Source: Choristoneura fumiferana
Lineage: Eukaryota > Arthropoda > Insecta > Lepidoptera > Tortricidae
Reading direction: 5' to 3'
DNA: 64,000 nt
NCBI RefSeq assembly: GCF_025370935.1
Contig: NC_133479.1
Span: forward strand, 152,775-216,774
Shown piece after piece: positions 54,495 to 64,000 of the stretch. Each line of letters starts with the position of its first letter. Position 1 is the stretch's first letter. Below the pieces are notes generated by a model that saw only the letters and a program-made list of their open reading frames with translations, was not told the origin of the DNA and ran no database searches. A program made the position numbers and the translations under genes.

Positions 54495-55045
54495 TCGTCC
54501 AGGGGTACGGTAGACTCGAACGAAATGCACATCAAATTGAAGAGCGTAAAAAATTAGTCGATCCGAGTCGACAACATATATCCGCAAAATTCGGATTATG
54601 GAGAATTTCGTTAAATTCTAATGGCACTGACAAACAAACCGCAGTCGCCATCTTGGGTAGTTAATAAACGTTCCGTTTCATACTAGCTAGCTCTTAGATA
54701 CGGCTCGCCTTCAACACATCGCGTGCGTCACGCCAAAAAAGTATCCATTACAAAGAACTGTGACTCATGTGACTGTGTAAAACGAAACGTCTTGCCGGAA
54801 AACTTGAATGGATCTTATCAAAACTCAAAACTATCACCAACTACCTTCAACTATAACTATCTTCAGTTGTCGACGTTTGTTCCGAGTCGACAACTTGTAG
54901 GTAGAAAATTCGGATTTAGCGAGTATTTTCAATAAAAAATGGAATAAATTACTGAGTATATATAATGGCGTTGCGAAGTAAACAGTTCAAAGTCATCACA
55001 TCAAAGTGGCGTGAGTGTCACGTCATCACGTGTCACAGGTTTGCA
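54495..55045 (+). repeat. Dispersed repeat with a short conserved frame, copy 2
   Basis: Inverted relative of 6212-6690. The frame GYGRLERNAHQIEERKKLVD runs to a stop after about 53 codons. A second piece at 54862-54935 (PSRQLVGRKFGFSEYFQ) repeats part of it. Ends near CACGTCATCACGTGTCACAG. Confidence 0.6.
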
Positions 55046-55182
55046 TTTCGTTCTCCATTGTGACCTTTTAAGGGCCCCACACACGGTACGATTCGTCGAT
55101 TTTCATCAGATCGATCGTACAGACGGATCGTACCTTATATGGGGCCCTTTAGGTCTAATTTCTTAATTATGAGACAGACATA

Positions 55183-56430
55183 CGTAGTCGGTCCCAAAGT
55201 TCTGTCACTGGCACATTATTTTTAAATTTAAAACATGATTTTAAGAAAATTTGATTGAATTCCATTTTTGAATGTTTGTCAATTATTTTAAAACAATAAA
55301 CAGTCATTCGCTGCAATTTCTCACGATGGAGTGGACGTTGAAAGAAAACCGAATAGCTGTTTTAGCATTGCACCGCTGTGGGCACTCGCCAAGTACCATT
55401 TTCAAGTTGCTCAAAATGTAAATATAACGCTTAGGTTTGTGTACCGTACGATTGACAGGTACAATGAAGTCTCCAGTGTTGAGGACAAGAAAAGAATTGG
55501 CCGGCCTCGCTCCGTACAAACACCAGCAGTGATCAAAGCGATCAAGGCACGCATAGCAGAAATCCTGTCCGAAAACAGAAGTTGATGGCTTTGCAGATGG
55601 GTGTCAGTAGAAAAACCGTCAAAAAGGTTTTAACGAAGATCTTAGTCTGCGAGCATACAAAAAATAGAGTGGGCACTTACTTAATGCCCGTCTAAAAACA
55701 ATAAGGTTTAAAAGATCCCGGAAGTTGATAAAGCGGTACGCGAAAAATCGACACCGTGATATCCTCTTTACAGACGAAAAGATTTTCGATATTGAAGAGA
55801 AGTACAATAAACATAATGATAGAGTGTACGCTAGGAGCTCTGAAGAGTATTCTCTGATCTTATTACGGGCCAACTGAGGTTCATTTTTGCGAAAAAGGGG
55901 TCAAATCAGTGCGAAAGTGTACCAAGAGACGGTTTTGGATAAGCATGTCAAAGATCTGCCCAACACGCTATTTTCAGGTCATAATTTTGTGTTCCAGCAG
56001 GATTCTGCGCCAGCACACAAGCCAAGACCACTCAAGCCTGGTTTGGCCGTCAAAAAATCGACTTTATAAGACACGAAGATTGGCCTTCCTCCAGTCCGAA
56101 CCTTAATCCTCTGGACTTTAAAATTTGGCAGGTCTTAGAGGGGAAGGTCTGTGCTAAACCCATAAAAATTTGGAGAGCCTGAAGTCATCTTTAAAAAAAG
56201 CAGTTGCTGAAATAGACATGAAAATGGTGCGTGCTGCGATAGACGACTGGCTGCGCCGATTAAGGGCCTGTATTAAAAACAAAGGAAGTCATTTTGAATA
56301 ATTTTAAGTACTTAAATTTATTTTTTTTATTAAATGTACTTTAAATTGGTATATAATTTATTAAAAACTGATTGGTACTTTTGTTTTTATCATTATTTTC
56401 ATTTGTGACAGAACTTTGGGACTGACTACG
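55183..56430 (+). mobile_element. Mariner-family DNA transposon, inactive
   Basis: Inverted ends CGTAGTCGGTCCCAAAGTTC and, at 56402-56430, GTGACAGAACTTTGGGACTG, each flanked by TA (55181-55182, 56431-56432). 1248 bp, with one degenerate transposase inside. Confidence 0.88.
55326..56300 (+). pseudogene. Mariner transposase, frameshifted
   Basis: Starts MEWTLKENRIAVLALHRCG (55326). The frame breaks at about 55418 and again several times later. Helix-turn-helix part, then GRPRSVQTP, then catalytic-type motifs DILFTDEKIF and FQQDSAPAHK, then LNPLDFKIW and IDDWLRRLRACI near the end. In family members the Asp residues of these motifs cut and join DNA. The exact clade is not settled. Confidence 0.82.
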
Positions 56431-56759
56431 TAGTTATTTGGGCAAATAAGATTTAGGAGAAATATGTACTGGTGAAATACTGATACGTAGGTTAGCCGTT
56501 AGTGTTTGTGATAATAATTAAGGCTGGGAATATACGTCAGATTTTTCGATAAGTACGACAGTCTTTACTGGCAAAAAATTTTTTCAAACATATTATTATG
56601 AGTACATTTTACCCGAGCGAAGCCGGGTTTTCATCTAGTTAATTAATATTCTATTAGTACCTACCTACTTAAATTTAATTCCACGCGAACGAAGACGTGA
56701 GTAAGAAGTAATTGGAATCAAAATTGTGGGGAAAGAAAAGTTAAAAGCGGGTATATCCA

Positions 56760-58108
56760 CCCTCAGCAATAATGACATCACTAAGCCTTTGACGCATGGA
56801 TCGCACAGCATTGTAGCAGAAAACATTACCTCTTAACGATTCCCCATGTGGCAATGACATGTTGTCGTAAAGATGCTGTGGTCCTCGCTTGAGTGCTATC
56901 CCAAACTTGAACCATTTTTCCCCACAAGTTTTCGATAGGGTTCAAGTCGGGGCTAAGAGGTGGGGAAAACAATTTGCTCCAAGTCCCTTGTTTGGTCGAG
57001 ATAGTTACGTACTATCCTACAGTTATGGACGGAACTGTTGTCCTGGACAAATTTTATTATTTGGCCGGGGTAAAATACTTGGGCTGTGGGCAACAATACA
57101 TCTTCAAGAATTTCTTTATACCGTTGCCCATTTAAACGGCCGCCTACTTCTACCAACTCCGCGGCCCATCTTGTGACATCCACCCCCAAAACCCTAGAGT
57201 GATTCGTCCACTTCTATTGTTAGATATAACATTTTTATCTTCATATCGAGTATTGTTCATCCTCCACAGTGAAGGCGACCTTGTGCAGATGAACAGAATA
57301 CTTTTTCGTCTAAGAAAACGACATTTTCAAAATTGTAGTTCAAGTAATTTTGGGCAAATTGTAAACGCAGTGCTTTGTGCCTCGGCGTGAGTGCAGGTTT
57401 TTGGCAGGAATTCTATGATGTAATCCGTTCTCGTGAAATCGCCTTCTTATTGTCGACTGTGACACACCAAATTCCGTAGACAGATTGCTTGAATTTACAA
57501 AGCGATCATTCTTAGCCCGCTGTATTATTTGTCTGTCTTCGTCCACGTTTGTCCGACGTGGACGTCCAAACGTCACGTGATTTTTCAGATTTCTATCCAT
57601 ATCCCATCTTTCTATCCATCGATATACCGAATTTCTCTAAAATAAAAACACATGGGATATTGAATGTTTTGATGGGATTCAAGTTATTAAGTTTAGGGAC
57701 CTCATACATTTGAACTAAGTGGACTCGAGAGGAGGACGGTGGGCAATACCGCTAAACTCGGTAGATACTTAAATATTTCTCAAAATAAAAGGATTGGATT
57801 GTCGTCTCAAGATATTTATGTAAAAATGTCCCAATTTATTTGTTTTTATTTATTATTATGTATCGTATGCGTATATACCGTTATGCGTCGGGACGTAATC
57901 TATTTACTATTTATAGGAAATCAATAAATATAAATAAACTTACGGATATACCAAGCTCATTTGAGATATCTGTCACAGAAACGTTTTCTTCTCTCAAATA
58001 AATAATCTTGTGCCTCATTTCTTCGCTTATATAATTATCATATTTAATGATAGCAGAATTTCTGAACAAATACTTAATACGAAAACATCTAATCAGTAAG
58101 TTGTTCAT
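56760..58108 (-). pseudogene. Tc1/mariner-type transposase, possibly with an intron
   Basis: On the - strand, an N-terminal part at 58108-57944 (EEMRHKIIYLREENVSVTDI) is followed by a possible intron (57943-57637), then 57636-57340 (RNSVYRWIERW, GRPRRTNVDEDRQIIQRAKN), the DEKVF motif near 57310, FVQDNSSVHN at 57040 and a SPDLNPIENLWGK-like end near 56940. Frameshifts and stops between these make it inactive. No terminal repeats identified. Confidence 0.75.
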
Positions 58109-58282
58109 TCAAATGCACTTGACGTTGAAGATGGTTATGTCACGTCAGTCTGTAAGGATTTCTTTTTAAATATGCTTTACCAGTCTGTTAATGTAAAAAA
58201 ATAGTTCTTTTATCTACCTACTCGAAGATAAATTTGAAATCGGAACACCGTCTGAATTGTATTGAAAGGGAATTATAGGTAT

Positions 58283-58622
58283 GATGTGTTCCACACTTTT
58301 GAATAGTTTGGGTGCTACGATACCAGTGGCGATGTGGCTGCCACGATACTAATGCTGGCTTGGATGTCACCAAGTATTAGACGTTGTGCGTGCTCCACAC
58401 TTTTGAATACTCTAGGTGCTACGCTACCAGTGGCGATGTGGCTGTCACGGGACTAATGCTGGCTTGGATGTCACCAAGTATTAGACGTTGTGCGTGCTCC
58501 GCTATATTTGAACACGATGGATGGCCCAAACAATTTGACCGCTTTGGCTGTATCATTGTTAATGAACATTTTGGGTGCTTCAAAGTATTTGGTGGCCTTG
58601 ACTGCTACGTACTATATGAGTA
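58283..58622 (+). repeat. Dispersed repeat, left part of LINE-interrupted copy, with tandem unit
   Basis: Same family as 53738-54062 in opposite orientation. A unit of about 110 bp is duplicated (58283-58392 and 58393-58502). It is cut at TATATGAG by the LINE at 58623 and continues at 60233. Confidence 0.8.
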
Positions 58623-59972
58623 GTTCCTATTTTTAAATCAGGTGATAAAGATAATCCCTCTGATTATCGTCCTGTGTCCATCCTATCAGCGTTTAGCAAA
58701 ATATTCGAAAAAATAATGCTGACGCAAATGATCTCGCATTTTAATACCCATAAAATCATGCATCCACAGCAGTTCGGATTCACAAAAGGCAGGTCTACTA
58801 CAGACGCGGGTCATAGTTTAGTTAAATTCATATTGCAAGCTTGGGAGGAATCACATGACGCTATAGGTGTATTCTGCGACCTTTCGAAAGCTTTTGATTG
58901 TGTGGATCATGATACTTTAATTTGTAAGTTAATTTTTTATGGCATTCGTGGCCTCGCTTTAGAACTCATTAAATCTTACCTCACACAAGAAAGCAAAAGG
59001 TTAGCGATTAACGGAACGGTATCGGAGGGATCTGTGGTCGAAATGGGAGTGCCTCAAGGATCCATTCTTGCCCCATTCCTGTATCTTATTTATGTAAATG
59101 ACCTTACTTATATGGTAAGCCAAAAGTCGGGTATAGTTATGTTTGCTGACGACACGTCTTTACTGTTCAAGGTTAGTAGAAAGATACCGACTTCATTGAG
59201 CCCAATGAAACCCTGTCCGTGATATCCGCATGGTTTGCTGCCAATAATTTGTTACTAAATCCTAAGAAAACTAAATGTATTAAATTCTCGTTGATAAATT
59301 CATCTAGCTCGAATTCAGTTTCTAATATAAAGTTAAATGGTCAAACTATTGAATTTGTAAAATCAACAGTATTTTTAGGAATAACGCTCGATTCTAAACT
59401 ACAGTACCTCACGTCACAGCAATCGCGGGTAGATTGAGCTCTGCTGCTTTTGCAGTTTGGAAAATACGGCAGCTAACCGATGTGGCGACGGCACGGTTGG
59501 TGTATTTTGCTTACTTTAATAGCATTATTTCGTACGGCCTTATTTTATGGGGATCTGCTGCAGACATTGAGTCAATTTTTATCTTACAAAAGAGAGCAAT
59601 TAGAGCAATTTATAATTTGAAGACGCGTGAATCTTTAAGATCTTTTTTTAAGGAAACAGATATCCTAACCCTGCCATCGCTTTATGTTTTTTGAAATAAT
59701 CATGTATGTTAGGAAGAACATATGTGATTTTCCCACTAACGTCGATAAGCCAAAGGCTACTAGAAACACAGGGAAGCTTAAAGTTCCATCTTACAGACTG
59801 GCTAAACCAAAAAGTCTTTTCTGGGAAATTGCATACGTTTTTATAATAAAATTCCAAAAAATATTACAAATGAAACGGATACAAAATTCAGATCTATTGT
59901 TAAGAAGACATTAATATCAAAGGCGTATTATAAAGTTAATGATTATATCATGGACAGGGATATTTGGAAATA
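58623..59972 (+). pseudogene. LINE reverse transcriptase, frameshifted
   Basis: RT motifs in order: SILSAFSKIFEKIM, GFTKGRSTTDAG, GVFCDLSKAFDCVDHDTLI with the first catalytic Asp, MGVPQGSILAP, VMFADDTSLLF with the DD pair. Frameshifts near 59185 and 59410, and a stop at about 59694 within LPSLYVF, break it. The C-terminal frame resumes to about 59972. No endonuclease part is present. Confidence 0.85.
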
Positions 59973-60236
59973 ATTCCGATCCGCATTAGCGATCCCTCAA
60001 ATAGCGAACCTACTGTGTTAAAAATAAAGTTGTGTTAAATACTTGTGATGTATACATATCATTTAATAATATTGTAAATCTGTTTTAAAAAAAAAATATA
60101 TACCTCGTTGAGTTTCTTGCCGGATTCTTCTCAGCAGAGGTTTTTCCGAACCGGTGGTAGATTTTTTTTGACATTCATAAGTGCTTTTTATAGCCTAAAT
60201 TGAATAAAGATATTTTGACTTTGACTTTGACTTTGA
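58623..60236 (+). mobile_element. 5'-truncated CR1/Jockey-like LINE
   Basis: Only the reverse transcriptase and 3' end remain; it ends in (TTTGAC)n at about 60216-60236. It is inserted within the repeat above, whose intact copy at 53738-54062 shows the empty site. Confidence 0.85.
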
Positions 60237-60639
60237 CGCTGACTGTACCTAGGATAGAGGACTTTTGTGATGGGTGGAATATCGCTAGATGGCGTTGGTA
60301 TCGTGTTGGTATTTGTGTCGCGTTTGGGCGTTTGGGATCAGGCAGTTTGTTGAGACTAAAATGGAAAGCAAGACGCAACGTCAAACGGACCCCACGATTC
60401 TAACGCCATCTAACGATATTGCACATGTCAGAAATGCCTAGTGTCAACGAGAACCGTGGCATGTTTTTTAATTTCTTTTAGGTTAGCGCCATCTTACGCA
60501 ATGCTGCTACAATCGACCTTTTGTTTGTTTGTTGCGTCAGCAGTAGCGATATCTTCTGACGTTTTGTGTAAACTGCGAAGTCTTCTACGTGCTCATGTCC
60601 AAAAGTCAGAAACCAATTTGTTGTTGTTGTTTCTTTAAA

Positions 60640-60765
60640 AAAATATGGCTCTGTCCATCGGAGGACAATTTTGCCAGTGTCTAGTAGTTTTTGCCGTTGT
60701 ACGGTAAAAAAATTCTAGAAAACGAAATATGAGAGGTAATGGTGGTTGAACGATGACAGCGCCCA
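60640..60765 (+). repeat. Inverted copy of 6370-6510
   Basis: AATATGGCTCTGTCCATCGG, GGACAATTTTGCCAGTGTCT and ATATGAGAGGTAATGGTGG match the reverse complement of 6370-6510 with few differences. It is 5-6% of the window away from a similar piece at 52160-52240. Confidence 0.75.
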
Positions 60766-61039
60766 GAAACCAATTTGAATTTACTATTAGTTATTCTGTG
60801 AATTTACTTTTTGAAATTGCAAAAGATGTCGCTAAAGCCGCGGCACGCAATTTGAAAATTACTAATTAGATAATAAATATTAATTAGTCCTTTTAAACTT
60901 TATTTACCTCAAATACCGCTCCGAACTCGCTAAGCCCGCTCCTATAAGGATAATTTGAGTAGTTGCTATGTGTTCGTACGAAGTAGATTTATGACAAGCA
61001 GGAGCAAGCAAGTTACAGGTAAGAAAGAAGGCACTTGTG

Positions 61040-61150
61040 AAGGAACAAAAGCGAAAAGCAAAACAAAAACTCTTAAAAAACTTGAAATAAAAGCGAAAAA
61101 CAAAACAAAAACCCTTAAAAAACTTGAAATAAAAACGAAAAAAGGAAAAT
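61040..61150 (+). repeat. 42-bp tandem repeat, lysine-rich frame
   Basis: Two and a half units of AAAACAAAAACTCTTAAAAA type. The + frame reads KSKTKTLKKLEIK twice, but this is low-complexity DNA, not a supported gene. Confidence 0.75.
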
Positions 61151-61259
61151 CAAGTCTAATTTTCTAATAGTCTAGACTAGAACTCAGTTATTAAGTACTC
61201 GTAGGTAAAGTTCAATAGTCGCAATTCGGTACCTACCCACTTCCATACGTGATTTTCAT

Positions 61260-61378
61260 ATGTGTAGTTCCTAATCCGCAGTGGGCCTGCGTGGTGCGTG
61301 GGAAAATAGCCCAAGCCTGCTCATTCCGACAGGAGGCCTGTGCCGTGCAGCGGGACGAATATAGGCCGAGATGAAGGA
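61260..61378 (+). repeat. SINE 3' fragment
   Basis: TAGTTCCTAATCCGCAGTGG to GACGAATATAGGCCGAGATG, the tail part of the 43824-44133 family. Confidence 0.7.
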
Positions 61379-61804
61379 TGAAGACATTACTCACACGGCT
61401 CTTGGGTCCGTTTCCTTAACATAATTTGACCATTATTTACCTTTACATTATGTACAGTCACCAGCAGCAATATATGACACAACAAAGAGTGCATAAATAT
61501 TGATACCTACGACTGTATTTCTAGGGCCGGCAGGACGTGTCAGATTGTCGCAAACTGTAAAACTGTAAATATTTCAAGATTTATTTCAGGACCATCGTGT
61601 AGAACCCTTTAGAACCTAAACAGGTTAGGTTGGTTTTATAAAAAACATAACACGTAACATTAGTAAATATTGGCTCGCTCCGCTGTGGCAGATATTATGC
61701 AGGTGACTGTACCTTATTATGTCATAAATATAATTGGAATGCATGGTATCGTGAAGAGACAATCTGACGTAAGTAGCAAAAGGAGGTAAACGTATTAAAA
61801 ATGA

Positions 61805-62535
61805 AAATTACTGGTATTTTAGTTACAGTGGGTTTTCATCTCATTTTGAGAATCAGGGATTCTTTAAGCTGCTCATACGCCATTTTATGTTTATTTATGG
61901 CGTGAAACCTTTTTTTTTAAATCAAATCTTACTTATACCTATTTGATGTTCAAAATTACTGGTATTTAGTTACAGTGGGTTTCCATCTCATTTTGAGCAA
62001 TCAGGGATTCTTAAAGCTCCTCATACGCCATTTTATGTTTATTTCTGGCGTGAAACCATTTTTTTTTAAATCAAATCTTACTTATACCTATTTGATGTTC
62101 AAAGTTACTGGTATTTTAGTTACAGTGGTTTTTCATCTCATTTTGAGCAATCAGGGATTCTTTAAGCTGCTCATACGCCATTTTATGTTTATTTATGGCG
62201 TGAAATCATTTTTTTTAATCAAATCTTACTTATACCTATTTGATGTTCAAAATTACAGGTATTTTAGTTACAGTGGGTTTTCATCTCATTTTGAGCAATC
62301 AGGGATTCTTTAAGCTGCTCATACGCCATTTTATGTTTATTTATGGCGTGAAACCATTTTTTTATAATTAAATCTTACTTATACCTATTTGATGTTCAAA
62401 ATTACTGGTATTTTAGTTACAGTGGTTTTTCATCTCATTTTGAGCAATCAGGGATAGCTGCTCATACGCCATTTTATGTTTATTTATGGCGTGAAACCAT
62501 TTTTTTTTAAATCAAATCTTACTTCTACATATATG
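61805..62535 (+). repeat. Tandem array, five units of about 148 bp
   Basis: Units begin near 61811, 61959, 62108, 62257 and 62405 (CTGGTATTTTAGTTACAGTG). Each contains CTCATACGCCATTTTATG and AATCTTACTTATACCTATT. The last unit has a short deletion. Confidence 0.92.
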
Positions 62536-63060
62536 CTTCAATAAACACATAACGAAGTTTCAGTCTTTCTTTGTCAATCTTTGTTGTAGACTTTTGTAGT
62601 ATTTAAGATCTGTTTTGCCGATTTCTGAAAATATTGATATTTTTGCGACTTCTAGTAATGAATGTACTATTTGACTTAGTCGTTTTAAAGGCCCGTGGGT
62701 TAGAATAACACCTCTCCATTTCTTCCGTGGATGTCGTAAAAGGCGACTGAGGGTAGCTATAGGTAGGGTAGAATAGGCGCCAGGCTAGCAACCTGTCACT
62801 ATTGTACCGTTTTTGTCAAACTTAAAACTTGAAATTGCTAAAAGTGGCTCCGAAGCGGTAGCATTTGGAAATACGGGCGTGATGTTTGCGTGTGTGTTTT
62901 GCTGTTCATAAACACATGACGAAGTTTCAGTCTTTCTTTATCAATCTTTATTGTAGACTTTTGTAGTATTTAAGATCTGTTTTGCCGATTTCTGTAGATA
63001 TTGAGATTTTAGCGACTTCTAGTTATGAATCTACTATTTGACTTAGTGGTCTTAAAGAAT
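62530..63060 (+). repeat. 150-bp direct duplication around a LINE-tail fragment
   Basis: 62535-62685 and 62908-63058 share AGTTTCAGTCTTTCTTT, GTAGTATTTAAGATCTGTTT and CTATTTGACTTAGT. Between them is the GCTAGCAACCTGTCA repeat also found at 11113-11250. Confidence 0.8.
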
Positions 63061-63117
63061 GTGGCGCACGTGACCTCGGAGATGTTTTATTAGTTCACCT
63101 TTATATTGTATATATAG

Positions 63118-63455
63118 CGTTTACCCGCGGCTTCGCACACGTAAATCATTAGGTCCGGCAGCTGAATTGAAATCCCAGGATTTTAAAAAAATCTCGTGGG
63201 AATTCCCGAAAATTAAATCGTTGTTTTCATTGACGTTACATTTCATGACTCAAGCCCTGTGGTTGTTGTTTCGAGATTTTATCCCTATCCCGTGGGAATA
63301 TCGGGATAAAAAGTATCCTATGTTCTAATCCAGGTTATAAACTAACTTTTTGCCAAATTTCATTCAAATCCGTCCAGCCGTTTCAGCGTGAAGAAGTAAC
63401 AAACATACTCACTCACTCACAAACTTTCACATTTATAATATTAGTAGGATAGGAT
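63118..63455 (+). repeat. CCCGCGGCTTCG-family dispersed repeat
   Basis: CCCGCGGCTTCGCACACGTA at the left, GGATAAAAAGTATCCTATGT, CGTCCAGCCGTTTCAGCGTG, ending CATTTATAATATTAGTAGG. Confidence 0.75.
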
Positions 63456-63634
63456 TCCTGTAGTATTCGTACCTACGACCCCCCGCCCTATTAGGCTCCT
63501 CCACTTGCGCTTGGAAAACATCAACAACACGCAAATAAGTGTCTCGAACGGCCCAGGGCGGAACGTAAATATTAATCAAACGGGACTCCTCCCGCCAGCG
63601 CCTTACCCCGGGCCCGCTGAGGCGCCTCGAAACT

Positions 63635-63932
63635 AGGGTTGTAACGGGAGTTCACCTCGGCCTCCGCAACAGTGGAACTACTAAAAGAAATTTACGTTAA
63701 AATAACAATAAAAAATATAGTCTATACAAAATTAATGTATCTAATGTTTTGGACATTTCGGGGGACGCCCACGGCTATGCCCTTGACTGGCCCCATCTTA
63801 ATTTAAATTATTAGTAGTTCCAGTAAAATGTGTACGAACCTATCTGTGAACTATGAATGTTTAATGATCCATAAATTTACATTGTTTCAACTTCCACTTT
63901 CACCGCCTCCGCTAAGCAGGCTTGCCAACCCT
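63635..63932. mobile_element. MITE with AGGGTTGTAACGG ends, copy 2
   Basis: AGGGTTGTAACGGGAGTTC at the left and GCTTGCCAACCCT at the right, with CCTCCGC motifs near both ends as in 31493-31927. Confidence 0.55.
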
Positions 63933-64000
63933 ACTCGAAACACACAAATATCAAGACGATTGCGATGTCTTGCCGCGCGACAGACTAAAGAGACTCAAGG

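Noticed and set aside
60955..61167. Lysine-rich small protein
   Set aside because: Produced by a 42-bp A-rich tandem repeat, with no start context or homology.
61975..62313. 112-codon ORF
   Set aside because: Reads through tandem repeat units whose length is not a multiple of three; composition is low-complexity.

Overview
The window looks like nuclear DNA of a moth or butterfly (Lepidoptera). The host genes are intron-rich, with GT-AG introns of several kilobases and short GC-rich exons set in AT-rich DNA. They are embedded in repeats of lepidopteran type: tRNA-derived SINEs ending in GATGATGATG, RTE-like LINE tails, BEL/Pao and Gypsy elements, mariner/Tc1 elements and many small inverted-repeat elements. 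No prokaryotic operons, rRNA genes, CRISPR arrays or functional tRNA genes are seen.

Layout. (1) 1-4603: the last two exons of a UDP-glycosyltransferase (UGT) on the + strand; its intron carries a 2.56-kb gag-only Gypsy-like element. (2) 4604-10507: intergenic repeats, including a long hairpin, a hAT-like MITE with an exact 8-bp target duplication, and a 1.75-kb element with terminal inverted repeats. (3) 10508-19890: nine exons of a divergent alanine aminotransferase (copy A), with no terminal exon behind them. (4) 20254-40358: a block made almost only of retroelements: a BEL/Pao element with an intact 1756-codon ORF, a damaged two-ORF LINE, and a second, decayed BEL/Pao element with paired LTRs. 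(5) 40890-40913: a run of 24 Ns. (6) 41027-49255: seven exons of a second, conventional alanine aminotransferase (copy B), from the middle of the protein to the stop; its first four exons are not present. (7) 49256-64000: no host gene recognised; mariner and Tc1 remnants, a LINE inserted in an older repeat, MITEs and tandem repeats.

How the genes work. The UGT would conjugate sugars to small lipophilic molecules at the ER membrane. Alanine aminotransferase interconverts alanine plus 2-oxoglutarate and pyruvate plus glutamate, using pyridoxal phosphate. The most notable point is that copies A and B are complementary fragments: A lacks the end, B lacks the beginning, and the retroelement block and the N-run lie between them. 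Their splice phases fit in several combinations. The locus may be two tandem genes broken by deletion or assembly error, a fused gene, or one gene with alternative exon sets. Sequence alone does not decide.
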